A stretch of DNA of 64,000 bases from JABWAN01 sp041918175 (GCA_041918175.1 JAYRWE010000135.1:1-64000); one strand, 5' to 3'; positions 48,991-58,018 are shown, numbered from the stretch's first letter. Notes: generated by a model from the letters alone, not told the origin. Numbers and translations are program-made.

Positions 48991-49941
48991 TTAGGCGCCT
49001 GGCCCACTGTCTGTCTTTGGTCTAAGCCAGTCTATAATATTTGTTACAAGTTTCCAGTTATCACCATAATCAAGGCTAGCAATCTTCCAAGTGCCGCATA
49101 TAGCAACCCTGCCAAGGCCAGCTTGGAACAAGACGAGAAATGGGGCAGATGCCTGTCGGCTCTTCGTCCATTTCTCAATTATTAAGCGCATGTTTTGTGG
49201 ATCTAACGGACCTTCTGGTTTCCAAACATCTGTATCAGGTGCTGTTTCCAATACAAAGTCAGGAGGGTACGTTTTGTGAGTGAGGTCTAATGATGCAGAT
49301 GAAAGGGCAATTACTTTCTTGATGTCTTTGAGTATCGCGTGGGGACGTCCATCTCCTGGTTGTATTTCAATATTCGCCCCGAGATTCGGGTCGGCACGGA
49401 ATACGTGAGCTCGCGTGTCACTCTCGTTCTTTCCATTTGGCATAAGAAGATCATCATTAAATGAAAAACCCCACTCGCGCGTCAAGCGGCTCAGGTTGCT
49501 GCCATGATGAGTATCTGATGCATAGTATCCCAATATGAATAAGCCGCCACCGTTCTCAACCCATTTTTTGATTAGCCTCGCGGTAGTGTCATTGATAAGC
49601 TCATGGTGGGGCAGAGCATAAACGAGAACGCCTGGCTGGGATTCCTTAGAAAAGTTAGCGACTTCAAAGGTTTTACTATGAAGGCTAATACCCATTCTAT
49701 GTGCCCAAGCTGTCAAACCATTCCACTTATCTTGCTTATATGATACATCAAGAAAGACGGTCCGACCAACCGAGGGAGGCAGTGGCACGACAGCGGCAGA
49801 TGTTTCGCTCCGTTTGTTCTCTGGCTTTGGGCGGAACAGGACCAAAAGAAGGGCAATGCAAGCCAGAAGTACGATTATCGCTACTTTCACCCACATTGGA
49901 TATACACCAATGTAGTCGATGAAATCTTTGATCATACTCAT
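48991..49941 (-). CDS. Membrane-anchored GIFT/DUF4350-like protein
   Basis: The 316-residue protein has a membrane helix near residues 18-37 (VKVAIIVLLACIALLLVLF) and an extracytoplasmic or cytosolic domain with the Rossmann-like pattern of GIFT/DUF4350 (class I glutamine amidotransferase-like) proteins: VLVYALPHHELINDT, LIKKWVENGGGLFILGYYAS and REWGFSFNDDLLMPNG. No Cys-His-Glu triad is evident. Base composition is visibly lower in GC than its neighbours, and its codons are less biased, so it may be an acquisition. Function is unknown. Confidence 0.65.
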   Translation of the reverse strand: MSMIKDFIDYIGVYPMWVKVAIIVLLACIALLLVLFRPKPENKRSETSAAVVPLPPSVGRTVFLDVSYKQDKWNGLTAWAHRMGISLHSKTFEVANFSKESQPGVLVYALPHHELINDTTARLIKKWVENGGGLFILGYYASDTHHGSNLSRLTREWGFSFNDDLLMPNGKNESDTRAHVFRADPNLGANIEIQPGDGRPHAILKDIKKVIALSSASLDLTHKTYPPDFVLETAPDTDVWKPEGPLDPQNMRLIIEKWTKSRQASAPFLVLFQAGLGRVAICGTWKIASLDYGDNWKLVTNIIDWLRPKTDSGPGA

Positions 49942-50004
49942 AGTTAGCCGCCTATTTGAAGGGTTTTGCTTAAGATACAGCGGTACTTAAAGTCTCAGGT
50001 AAAT

Positions 50005-51738
50005 TCACACATTCGTCGTCCACGGATATCCGCTCTCATAAATCATCTCCGCGACTTGCTTGCGCTCTTTGTCGATGTTGTCATCGATCTGTCGCGCATT
50101 GCGGCGCACGCGGCGCCATGCTTCATCAACGAACGTGTTTGTGAGCAATAAATCCTGCTCAACGTTCGCGCTCTTTTGTTTGAGCAAAGTATCCACGCGC
50201 GAGATCACCGCAACCATCGCATACAGATCAATCGTCATGTCCGCGAGGCGGCGTTGCACGAATTGTTTGAGAATGATTTCTTTGCCGTATTTCATGAGCA
50301 CGCGCTCCGTGGCAGAGTGCAGCTCCTTCGCATACTCGTTGAACTTGCCCGCTGCTTCATTCAACTTGGGATGAACGCCGGAAAGATGATCGTGCGCCAC
50401 CGTGTCTTTCACTTTCCCGACCGCGAAGCCGGTGAGCAAGCCGAAGCCTTTGATCGGATCACGCAGCGCTTTGCCGATCTTTTTCAAGTATTCGCCGGGG
50501 CCTTCCATGCCCGAGAGCGCAATGAACGCACGCAGAATTTCGTTCGTGCCTTCGAAGATGAGATTGATGCGCGCATCGCGCAGGGCTTGTTCGTAGGCAT
50601 AATCCTTCGAATAGCCGATACCGCCCGCGATTTGCATGGTCTCATTCACCGTGCGCCACAGTGTTTCGCTCACAAAAATTTTGCTCGCTGCGGACTCGAG
50701 CGAGTAGTCGAGACTTTTGCGATCCGCGAGCGCCGTAGTGAGATACACCATGCTCTCTGCGGCATACGTTTCCGCGACCATCGTCGCGATCTTCTCTTGC
50801 ATCATCTCAAACTGCGCAATGGGGCGATTGAACTGCTTGCGATTTTTCGCATGTTCCGCCGACATCTTCACGAGCATTTTGCAGCCGCCGAGACAGCCGC
50901 TCGCGAGTCCGAGACGGCCAGTGTTCAAAATCTCCATCGCGATTTTGAAGCCGCGCCCCAGTTGCCCGAGCATGTTGTCCACCGGCACAGTGATATTATC
51001 GAAATTGAGCGAGGCGGTGTTCGAGCCGTGAATGCCAAGCTTCTCTTCCGGCTTGCCCGAAGAAAAACCTTTGAAGCCGCGCTCGACAATGAACGCCGAA
51101 ATTTTTTCTTTCTTCTCGCCGCCTTCGTCCATCATCGTTTTCGCAAACACGGTGTAAACATCTGCGAGGCCGCCGTTGGTGATCCAAATCTTTCCGCCAT
51201 TGAGCGTGAAAGATTTTTTATCCGCGGAGAGCACAGCTTTGCTTTGAATGCCCGCGGCGTCGCTGCCTGCGCCTGCTTCCGTAAGCGCGAAAGCCGTCAT
51301 CCATTCGCCGCTCGCGATCTTCGGCAAGTAGCGCTGCTTCTGCTCTTCATTGCCGAACATGATAATGCCCTTTGTGCCGATGGAAAGATGCGCACCGAGC
51401 GAAACGCCGAGCGAGGCATCGGCAATACAAATCTCTTCGAACATGCGGCTGTACGACGTTTGCGAAAGTCCCGCACCGCCGTATTCCTGCGGAATGGCGA
51501 GGCCGAAGAAGCCAAGCTCTTTGAGACCGGCAAACACTTCTTTGGAGATGAAGCCTTGGCGATCAATCTGCTTGGGATCAATATTATCGCGCGCGAATTC
51601 TTTGAACGCGTCGATAATCGTGCGCAAGTCTTCGCGCTCTTCCTTCTTCAAAAAAGGATACGGGAAGACGATGTTCTGCTGCACTTCGCCGGCGAACAGG
51701 GATTTTAAAAAGCTGCGGGTTTTGTCATCGGATGGCAT
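50005..51738 (-). CDS. Acyl-CoA dehydrogenase, long form (VLCAD/ACAD9-like)
   Basis: The 577-residue flavoprotein carries the ACAD N-terminal segment FGLAIPQEYGGAGLSQ, the signatures ALTEAGAGSDAAGI and WITNGG, FNRPIAQFEMMQEKIATM, the QIAGGIGYSKDYAYEQ segment and the FEGTNEILR motif with the catalytic Glu as in VLCAD. A ~180-residue C-terminal extension (helical, from about residue 400) is typical of VLCAD/ACAD9, which bind membranes. It would feed electrons to EtfAB nearby. GAGG lies 6 bases before the ATG. Confidence 0.95.
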   Translation of the reverse strand: MPSDDKTRSFLKSLFAGEVQQNIVFPYPFLKKEEREDLRTIIDAFKEFARDNIDPKQIDRQGFISKEVFAGLKELGFFGLAIPQEYGGAGLSQTSYSRMFEEICIADASLGVSLGAHLSIGTKGIIMFGNEEQKQRYLPKIASGEWMTAFALTEAGAGSDAAGIQSKAVLSADKKSFTLNGGKIWITNGGLADVYTVFAKTMMDEGGEKKEKISAFIVERGFKGFSSGKPEEKLGIHGSNTASLNFDNITVPVDNMLGQLGRGFKIAMEILNTGRLGLASGCLGGCKMLVKMSAEHAKNRKQFNRPIAQFEMMQEKIATMVAETYAAESMVYLTTALADRKSLDYSLESAASKIFVSETLWRTVNETMQIAGGIGYSKDYAYEQALRDARINLIFEGTNEILRAFIALSGMEGPGEYLKKIGKALRDPIKGFGLLTGFAVGKVKDTVAHDHLSGVHPKLNEAAGKFNEYAKELHSATERVLMKYGKEIILKQFVQRRLADMTIDLYAMVAVISRVDTLLKQKSANVEQDLLLTNTFVDEAWRRVRRNARQIDDNIDKERKQVAEMIYESGYPWTTNV

Positions 51739-51778
51739 ATGAACCTCGAAACGTTTATGACCGTAGCCGCCTCAACAT

Positions 51779-51866
51779 TGTCATTCAGCGGGAATCTTTT
51801 TACTCACTGGGAACAGAGCTTGTTTTGATTTGTGCCTGGTGCCAAAAAGATTCCTTCTGCATGACA
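51779..51866. repeat. Family-A palindromic repeat, copy with longer loop
   Basis: It starts TGTCATTCAGCGGGAATC and ends AAAAGATTCCTTCTGCATGACA minus its first two bases. The arms flank CACTGGGAACAGAGC and GTGCCTGGTGCC. It lies upstream of the acyl-CoA dehydrogenase gene. The right flank contains TTTGATCGTCAATTTT, the inverse of the left flank of the copy at 44157. Confidence 0.85.
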
Positions 51867-51903
51867 CAATATGAGAGGCTCGCTCGATTGCTGAATTTGA
51901 TCG

Positions 51904-52167
51904 TCAATTTTTAGTCGTGCTGTTAAGCGCGAAGTGCAGCGTTTGAACGGCATGTGCCAGCGCCTCAACTTCATTCGGGAAACGGCCGCTTGCGACAAGG
52001 CTTTGAAGCGCAGGGTAAAACTCCGGACGGTGCAGCAAGGCACGCGAAATATTTTTAATCTTTTTTTCAAGAAGCGCGCTGCTCAAGACCGCAACATCGT
52101 GCTCGACATCTTCCGGCGTGATGAGATCGGCGTCGGATTCGTGCGGAGTCATGTGTGACATGCTCAT
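51904..52167 (-). CDS. Small hypothetical protein, second gene of an Uma2 pair
   Basis: An 87-residue protein starting ATG at 52167 (or the ATG two codons later). The N-terminal half is acidic (HESDADLITPEDVEHDVAVL), the rest is helical (KIKNISRALLHRPEFYPALQ). I recognise no family; by position 10 bases after the Uma2 gene it might be a partner. Frames extending further upstream run into the Uma2 gene and were not used. Confidence 0.55.
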   Translation of the reverse strand: MSMSHMTPHESDADLITPEDVEHDVAVLSSALLEKKIKNISRALLHRPEFYPALQSLVASGRFPNEVEALAHAVQTLHFALNSTTKN

Positions 52168-52177
52168 CTCGCTATTC

Positions 52178-52819
52178 TCAAGCAACCGCATTGCCATTGC
52201 CCACCACCGTGCCCGGGCAAATTTCCTCGACCTCCACTTCGAAGCCAGGCAAAATTTTAGAATGCACCATCTCGCCGACGCCGTATTTACCCACGAGCGT
52301 ATATGCTCCTTGCTCCAACCAGTAAAGCTCAATCGTGCGCGCTTCGGGATCGACGATCCAATACTCTCGCACGCCGGCTTTGGCATAAACTTGAAACTTC
52401 TTGCGACGGTCCGCCACCCAATTCCACGGCGAGAGCACTTCCACCAAAAGATCAGGCACACCTTCGACGTTCTCTTCTTTGACGATGTGCAGATTTTCTT
52501 TGAGCACGAAAATCACGTCAGGCTGAACCGGCGTTGCAAAGCCGGGCAATAAAACATCCGAAGGCGCGTCCAACACGAGGCCGAGGTTGTGTTGCAGGTT
52601 GTGGTTCCGAAGCGCGGCAAAGATATTTCCTTTGCAGAGCTGATGCTTTATGCGAGGCGCTGGCGACATGAGCAATTCTCCTTCAATCACTTCGTAGGTC
52701 CAACCGTCTTCCGGCAAGCGGCAATAATCTTCATAAGTCCACTGGCCTTGCGGCGGCCATTTGCCATCCTCAATTGTCACGCTGCGCGAGTCGGGAGGAA
52801 AATCAACGAGGAGAGTCAT
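52178..52819 (-). CDS. Uma2-family (DUF820) restriction-endonuclease-fold protein
   Basis: The 213-residue protein follows the Uma2 pattern: YEVIEGELLMSPAPRIKHQ, VQPDVIFVLKEN, GVPDLLVEVLSP and KFQVYAKAGVREYWIVDPEA. The PD and ExL motifs PDLLVEV correspond to the PD-(D/E)XK active site. Uma2 proteins are very common in Cyanobacteria, Bacteroidetes and related phyla; their role is not settled and they often lie near repeats. The copy here is flanked by family-A repeats. Confidence 0.85.
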   Translation of the reverse strand: MTLLVDFPPDSRSVTIEDGKWPPQGQWTYEDYCRLPEDGWTYEVIEGELLMSPAPRIKHQLCKGNIFAALRNHNLQHNLGLVLDAPSDVLLPGFATPVQPDVIFVLKENLHIVKEENVEGVPDLLVEVLSPWNWVADRRKKFQVYAKAGVREYWIVDPEARTIELYWLEQGAYTLVGKYGVGEMVHSKILPGFEVEVEEICPGTVVGNGNAVA

Positions 52820-52851
52820 TGTGCTCGTTCTCCATTTGTAATTTTATTTCG

Positions 52852-52940
52852 TGTCATTCAGCGGGAATCTTTTTACTCGCTGGGAATACCGCTTGTTTGG
52901 ATTTGTGCCCAGTGCTTAAAAGGATTCCTTCTGAATGACA
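52852..52940. repeat. Family-A palindromic repeat, copy
   Basis: It starts TGTCATTCAGCGGGAATC and ends GGATTCCTTCTGAATGACA. It has the longer loop version also seen at 51779-51866, with which it shares TTTGTGCC and CGCTTGTTT words. It lies between the Uma2 gene and the FadJ-type gene. Confidence 0.9.
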
Positions 52941-52962
52941 TTTGATAGGGAGTAGCGATTGT

Positions 52963-55152
52963 TTAAAGATAAAACTTTTTCTCGCCCGCCTTCATTTCAA
53001 CCAACATTGGCGCGGGTTGGAAGCGTTCGCCATGTTTGCTCGCGTAATATTCCATGCGCTCGATCACGCGCGCGACGCCGAGCGTATCCGCATAGCGCAA
53101 CAAGCCGCCGCGAAACGGTGGGAAGCCGGTGCCGAAGATCATCCCCGCATCCACGTCGTGCGGGCGGCGCACGATCTCTTCGCTCAAGCACAGCGCCGCT
53201 TCGTTGATCATGAGCAGCACGCAACGCTCTTGCGCCTCGCTCTTCGCCAGTTTCGCGCCGCTCGGATTGAGGCTGAGAAAATCATAGATGCTTTGATCAA
53301 CACTCTTTTCTTTGCCTTGATAAAGATAAAAACCTTTGCCGTTTTTCTTGCCGAGGCGTTTGTCCGCGGCGAGTTTATCAAGGCCTTCGCCCGCGTTCAT
53401 GCGAGCGCCGAACGCGTCGATCATGATGTGCGAAACTTTCGCCGCCACGTCGAGCCCGACTTCATCCACCAAATTAAACGGGCCCATGGGCATGCCGAAT
53501 TGCACGAGCGCTTCGTCGATCTCTTCAATGCTGTAACCTTCCTGCAAAATGCGCGAAGCCTCGGCGAGGTACGCGCTGAGAATGCGATTCACGAGAAAGC
53601 CGGGCGCGTCTTTCACCACGATGGGCGTCTTGCCGAGTTTCTTCGCAAACGAAACGAGGCTCGCAATCGTCGCGTCGCTCGTGTGCTCGCCGCGAATCAC
53701 TTCCACGAGTGGCATGCGATGCACGGGATTGAAGAAGTGCAAGCCGCACACTTTGTCGGGCCGCTTCGTCGCGCTCGCCATTGCGGTGACAGAGAGCGAA
53801 GAGGTATTGCTCGCGAGAATTGCATGCGGCGGCACGATGCCGTCAAGCTCCGCAAAAACTTTTTTCTTGATGTCGAGGTTTTCGACGATGGCTTCGATCA
53901 CGAGATCGACGCGATGAAAGCCAGCGTAATCAATCGTGCCGGTGATAAGGGCCATTTTGTTTTGCATATCGTGCGGCGTCATGCGGCGCTTCTTCACGCT
54001 CTCGGAAAAAACTTTGGCCGCGGCTTCGGTGCCTTTTGCGACCGCGGCGTAGTTGAGATCTTTCATGCGCGCGGGCAGATCGTTGTGCGCCATAAGCTGC
54101 GCGATGCCGCCGCCCATGATGCCCGCGCCGAGTACGCCGATGCGCTCGAAGCTTTGCGTTTTGCCGGTGAAATTCGCAACGCCTTTGTCTTTTTTAATTT
54201 CTTCAGTGAGATAAAAAATGCTGATGAGATTTTTGGAAATCTCCGTGGAGATCGCGCGTCCGGCCAACTCCGCCTCGATGGCGAGACCGGCTTTGAGATC
54301 GAGCGGGAAGCCTTTTTCCACCGCTTCAATCGCAAGTTCCGGCGCGGGATAATGGCCTTTGGTTTCGCTACGCGTTTGCTTGCGCGCTTGTTCGAATAAA
54401 ACTTTGCGGCCGATAAAATTCTTTTCGAGCAGGAGCGACTGCGCATTCGCGCGTTTGCGCCGCGCTTCGATCTTGCGCCGCAACTCGGGGCTGCGCGCTT
54501 CAATCGCAAACGCGTGGCCGATGCTGCGCAGCATGTCGAACGAAAACTCCGAAGGAATCACGCGGTCGATAATGCCGGAGCGATACGCGCGTTTCGCGTC
54601 AACCGTTTTGCCGGTGAGAATGTATTCGAGGCTGCGCTGAATGCCGATGAGGCGCGGCAAACGTTGCGTGCCGCCGAAGCCGGGAATGATGCCGAGGCGC
54701 ACTTCAGGCAAGCCGAGGCGCGTTTTATCGGTGTCTTGCGCGATGCGAAAATCGCACGCGAGCGAGAGTTCGAGTCCGCCGCCCACGCACGCGCCGGAGA
54801 TGACGACAATGGTAGTCATAGGCAGCGCGGCAATTTTATCGAACACGGCTTGGCCGAGCGCAGCTTTCTGCGCGGCCTCGCGCGGGTCGCGAAGATTTTC
54901 GATCTCGCTGATCTTCGCGCCGGCGATGAAGTTGCCCTCTTTGCCGCTGATGATAATGAGGCTCTTCAAATCTCGGCGGCCATGCAACTCATCGAGGCGC
55001 GTCGCGAGTTCTTGCATCACGGGCGAAGAGAGAATGTTGACGCGCTCGCCGGGCGTGTCGATAATGAGCATGCCGACGTCGTCGATGGTTTCGAGACGAA
55101 ACGCGGGCGCGGCGGAGATTTTGTTTTCGGTTGTGGCTGAAACGTGATCCAT
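52963..55152 (-). CDS. Bifunctional enoyl-CoA hydratase / 3-hydroxyacyl-CoA dehydrogenase (FadJ-type)
   Basis: The 729-residue fusion carries an N-terminal crotonase domain (INILSSPVMQEL-like segment, ISGKEGNFIAGAKISEI, VISGACVGGGLELSLACDFR, GLPEVRLGIIPGFGGTQRLP) for enoyl-CoA hydration. A central NAD-binding domain (RIGVLGAGIMGGGIAQLMAH) and a C-terminal dehydrogenase domain (GLHFFNPVHRMPLVEVI and DAPGFLVNRILSAY) perform hydroxyacyl oxidation. Both activities are steps 2 and 3 of beta-oxidation. GAGGAAG precedes the ATG. It lies with thiolase, regulator and acyl-CoA dehydrogenase, making this the beta-oxidation cluster. Confidence 0.95.
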   Translation of the reverse strand: MDHVSATTENKISAAPAFRLETIDDVGMLIIDTPGERVNILSSPVMQELATRLDELHGRRDLKSLIIISGKEGNFIAGAKISEIENLRDPREAAQKAALGQAVFDKIAALPMTTIVVISGACVGGGLELSLACDFRIAQDTDKTRLGLPEVRLGIIPGFGGTQRLPRLIGIQRSLEYILTGKTVDAKRAYRSGIIDRVIPSEFSFDMLRSIGHAFAIEARSPELRRKIEARRKRANAQSLLLEKNFIGRKVLFEQARKQTRSETKGHYPAPELAIEAVEKGFPLDLKAGLAIEAELAGRAISTEISKNLISIFYLTEEIKKDKGVANFTGKTQSFERIGVLGAGIMGGGIAQLMAHNDLPARMKDLNYAAVAKGTEAAAKVFSESVKKRRMTPHDMQNKMALITGTIDYAGFHRVDLVIEAIVENLDIKKKVFAELDGIVPPHAILASNTSSLSVTAMASATKRPDKVCGLHFFNPVHRMPLVEVIRGEHTSDATIASLVSFAKKLGKTPIVVKDAPGFLVNRILSAYLAEASRILQEGYSIEEIDEALVQFGMPMGPFNLVDEVGLDVAAKVSHIMIDAFGARMNAGEGLDKLAADKRLGKKNGKGFYLYQGKEKSVDQSIYDFLSLNPSGAKLAKSEAQERCVLLMINEAALCLSEEIVRRPHDVDAGMIFGTGFPPFRGGLLRYADTLGVARVIERMEYYASKHGERFQPAPMLVEMKAGEKKFYL

Positions 55153-55199
55153 ATCTTCCTCGGTTTCCTAGCTAAAACATCCGTGCTGTATAATTCGGT

Positions 55200-55646
55200 T
55201 TACGGCAGGTTTTCCAGATCATTCAAATCTTTGAATCGCCCCGCGGCTTTCTTGTTCACTTTCAAATGACGAAGGCTGATGATATTCACATCGATGTCAT
55301 CGATCTTGTCAATAATTCGTTCAGCAAAGCATTCCCCAAAACTCACACCCGAGATGCCAGTTGTCACTTCAATACGCATCGGGGGCATGCCCATGCGCAC
55401 GATGCTTTTATCTTTCAAGAACAAGCTTTCCGAGAGCTCCGACGTGCCAAATCCAAATTCGCGCAAAGCCGCAACCGCTCGTGCGGCATTCTCGGGGTTG
55501 ACTGCAATCCAGAAATCAATGTCGTTCGTGGCGCGCGGATAGCCATGATAGCTGACCGCATATCCGCCGATTAACAGATATTGCACGTTATTCGCGTTCA
55601 GCGATTTCAAGAACTCTTTGAAGTCGTTCTGTAACTTGAGAGCCAT
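55200..55646 (-). CDS. Nucleotidyltransferase-fold protein (MNT/AbiEii-type)
   Basis: The 148-residue protein has the minimal nucleotidyltransferase motif VQYLLIGGYAVSYHGYPRAT followed by NDIDFWI (the DxD pair). Such single-domain proteins are often toxin-antitoxin or defence components. It overlaps the small gene upstream by 59 bases, a typical feature of this bicistron. The ATG at 55646 begins at the family N-terminus. Confidence 0.8.
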   Translation of the reverse strand: MALKLQNDFKEFLKSLNANNVQYLLIGGYAVSYHGYPRATNDIDFWIAVNPENAARAVAALREFGFGTSELSESLFLKDKSIVRMGMPPMRIEVTTGISGVSFGECFAERIIDKIDDIDVNIISLRHLKVNKKAAGRFKDLNDLENLP

Positions 55647-55797
55647 AGTTTATCCAGCGCAGCAATTCTAGATGTTCGAGCCGCTCGTGTGGCGTGCGCG
55701 AATGCCAATAGGCTTTTTCATCGCTTTCATCATAAAGCGAAGCCACGCTAAACGCCGTGCGATCTACTTTGAGTTCTTGCACGTTTTCCATTCTCAT
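55588..55797 (-). CDS. Conserved small protein upstream of the nucleotidyltransferase
   Basis: A 69-residue protein with a recognisable conserved pattern, QELKVDRTAFSVASLYDESD then KAYWHSRTPHERLEHLELLR, found as the partner of nucleotidyltransferases in FCB genomes as far as I recall. It overlaps the next gene in another frame, so translation is probably coupled. ATG at 55797 or 55791. Function unknown; an antitoxin role is possible. Confidence 0.75.
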   Translation of the reverse strand: MRMENVQELKVDRTAFSVASLYDESDEKAYWHSRTPHERLEHLELLRWINYGSQVTERLQRVLEIAERE

Positions 55798-55854
55798 AAC
55801 TCGCTTTCACGATCAACCATCCTCGACCAACTATCCTCGATCCTCAATCTCCAC

Positions 55855-57141
55855 TCACTTCCTCTCCACCACCATCGCCCCACCCTGCCCGCCGCCGACG
55901 CACAATGTGGCCAATCCCAAATTCAAATCGCGGCGTTGCATTTCTTTGAGCAGAGTGAGAATCAAGCGCGCGCCGGAGCTGCCCACCGGATGGCCAAGTG
56001 CAATCGCGCCGCCGTTCACGTTGAGAATGTCGCGATTGATTTCGCCGAGCGGCTCTTCGCGGCCAATCCATTTTTGCGAGAGCTTCGCGTCGCGGAACAC
56101 CATCTCGTTCGCGATCACTTGCGCGGCGAATGCTTCGTTGATTTCGATGAGCTGTATGTCTTTGAACGAAACATTGGCAAGCCGCAGCGCGCGTGGCGTC
56201 GCGACTGAGGGGCCGAGTCCCATGCGAGCAGGATCGAGGCCGGCGAACGCATAGCTGCGCACATAGCCGAGAATTTTCATGCCGAGCGCTTTGGCTTTCT
56301 CTTCAGTCATGACAAGCACCGCGGCTGCGCCGTCCGTAATCTGGCTCGAATTGCCTGCGGTCACGCTGCCATATTCGCGATCAAACACCGGACGCAATTT
56401 CGCGAGCGCTTCGAGCGATTGATTTTTGCGAATGCCGTTGTCTTCATCGACCACGGTGTTGTGCTGCGGCGGCGGAAACACGGGCACGATCTCCTCGCGC
56501 AGCTTGCCGAGGTCGGTGGCGAGCGTCGCGCGTTGATGACTCAACAGCGCGAACGCATCTTGCTCATGGCGCGTGATGCCGAACTCTTTGGCGAGCACTT
56601 CCGCGGTCTCGCCCATGTTGAGCTCGCAAATCGGATCGGTGAGGCCGACTTGTAAACCGATGATGGGTTTGAAATGTTTGGGTCGCATGTGCGCGAAGGC
56701 TTCGAGCTTTTGTCCGAACGAGCGCGCCTTCGAAGCTTCGGCCAACACTTCGCCGTATTCTTGCGGATAGAGCAATGGAATATTGCTCATGGATTCCACA
56801 CCGCCGGCAATGATCACGTCCGCCATGCCCGCGGAAATTTTGAGATGCGCGGTGGCAATCGCGTCCATACCCGAAGCGCAATTGCGCGCGATGGTCACGG
56901 CAGGCACGCGGCGCGGGATGCCGCTCTTGAGCGCGATCACGCGTGCGATGTTCGTGGCTTCCGGCGGCTGCGCGATGTTGCCGATCACGACTTCATCGAT
57001 GAGTTCAGGATCAAGTTCGGTGCGTTCGAGCAATTCATGCACGGCAATGCGACCCAGCTCTTGGGCGGGTAAAGTTTTGAACAACGTGCCCGCTTTCACA
57101 TACGGTGTGCGCAGGCCTTCGACAATGACGACTTCACGCAT
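55855..57141 (-). CDS. Acetyl-CoA C-acyltransferase (thiolase, FadI/FadA-type)
   Basis: The 428-residue protein completes beta-oxidation by thiolytic cleavage. Thiolase signatures are present: nucleophile Cys in ARNCASGMDAIATAHLKI, GVESMSNIPL, NEAFAAQVIA, and NVNGGAIALGHPVGSSGAR with the C-terminal active site CVGGGQGGAMVVE. The MRPKHFKPIIGLQ insert places it with long-chain FadI-type enzymes. GAGGAAG precedes the ATG. A family-A repeat and the TetR gene lie upstream. Confidence 0.95.
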   Translation of the reverse strand: MREVVIVEGLRTPYVKAGTLFKTLPAQELGRIAVHELLERTELDPELIDEVVIGNIAQPPEATNIARVIALKSGIPRRVPAVTIARNCASGMDAIATAHLKISAGMADVIIAGGVESMSNIPLLYPQEYGEVLAEASKARSFGQKLEAFAHMRPKHFKPIIGLQVGLTDPICELNMGETAEVLAKEFGITRHEQDAFALLSHQRATLATDLGKLREEIVPVFPPPQHNTVVDEDNGIRKNQSLEALAKLRPVFDREYGSVTAGNSSQITDGAAAVLVMTEEKAKALGMKILGYVRSYAFAGLDPARMGLGPSVATPRALRLANVSFKDIQLIEINEAFAAQVIANEMVFRDAKLSQKWIGREEPLGEINRDILNVNGGAIALGHPVGSSGARLILTLLKEMQRRDLNLGLATLCVGGGQGGAMVVERK

Positions 57142-57203
57142 AGCTTCCTCTATGATTTGGTTTGTTTGACAGCATGAATTTCGGTGCTCCGTTCTTCTCG
57201 CGA

Positions 57204-57293
57204 TGTCATTCTGAAAGAATCTTTTTAAGCACTGGAGTCAAAATCAAATTGAGCCTTGTCGCAAGTGCTCAAAAAGATCCCTTCTGGATGACA
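57204..57293. repeat. Family-A palindromic repeat, copy
   Basis: It starts TGTCATTCTGAAAGAATC and ends AAAGATCCCTTCTGGATGACA minus its first base. The inner arms AAGCACTGGAGTC and GCAAGTGCTC also pair. It is located between the thiolase and the regulator genes. Confidence 0.9.
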
Positions 57294-57311
57294 GGTACGA
57301 GGAGTGTGCGA

Positions 57312-57980
57312 TTAGCGCGCTCGTGCTTTGCGCGCGGTTTTGCTTTTATGCTCGACAACCAAGCCTTGCAAAAAGAGCTTTCCGATTTGATCGCCCGCGT
57401 CGCGTAGATCGTATTTCTTATCCTTCCGCAAAACCCACAGCGTGCTGAACTCATCCAACGCGCCGAAGAGCGCGCGCTTGACGATGCCGGGCATGAGGTT
57501 TTTGTGGAAGAGTCCCGCGTCTTGGCCTTCATGAATAATGGCGCTGATGACGTTGAGATAGTCATTAAAACGCGAGCCGCTGTACTCTTTTAAAAATTTA
57601 TTCGACTGCCGCAGTTCCAATTGAAACACCGCGGCGAGATCGGGCGTGGTGCGCACGAGTTCCAAATGATGATGAATGAAGGCGAGCAGTTTCTCCGCCG
57701 GATCGGTGAGCGTCGCGAGCTTGGCTTGGAACGCGTCGATGATGTTGCCCATGCTCTCATCGAAGAGCGAAATGAGAATGTCGTCTTTGTTTTTGAAATA
57801 AAGATAAACCGTGCCGTCTGCAATGCCGGCGTGGCGGGCGATTTCGGAGATTTTGGCGTTATAAAAGCCCTTGCGCGCGAAAACCTTGATCGCGGACTTT
57901 AGAATCTTGCCGCGTTTGTCGTGGCGCGCGCGTTGGCTGTTGGTCATGCCATGGGCAGCGCCGTTCGTATGAAAAGCCAA
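57312..57980 (-). CDS. TetR-family regulator, FadR (YsiA)-like
   Basis: The 222-residue protein has an N-terminal helix-turn-helix: ILKSAIKVFARKGFYNAKIS then EIARHAGIADGTVYLYFKNK. The remaining helical ligand domain (LLAFIHHHLELVRTTPDLAA) resembles the acyl-CoA-binding TetR_C domain of Bacillus FadR. Repression is expected to be lifted by long-chain acyl-CoA. A FadR-type palindrome overlaps its promoter, and the beta-oxidation genes lie adjacent on the same strand. I took the TTG at 57980 because GGAG lies 7 bases upstream; an ATG at 57947 has no clear ribosome site. Confidence 0.9.
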   Translation of the reverse strand: MAFHTNGAAHGMTNSQRARHDKRGKILKSAIKVFARKGFYNAKISEIARHAGIADGTVYLYFKNKDDILISLFDESMGNIIDAFQAKLATLTDPAEKLLAFIHHHLELVRTTPDLAAVFQLELRQSNKFLKEYSGSRFNDYLNVISAIIHEGQDAGLFHKNLMPGIVKRALFGALDEFSTLWVLRKDKKYDLRDAGDQIGKLFLQGLVVEHKSKTARKARAR

Positions 57981-58018
57981 TTTTATTCTCCGCAGGAGGA
58001 CAGTTCGCGCTCAAAAAA

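Noticed and set aside
50176..51708. 510-residue plus-strand frame
   Set aside because: It mirrors the acyl-CoA dehydrogenase on the other strand; composition is Arg/His-rich as expected of a shadow.
52942..54399. 485-residue plus-strand frame
   Set aside because: Antisense to the FadJ-type gene; no motif.
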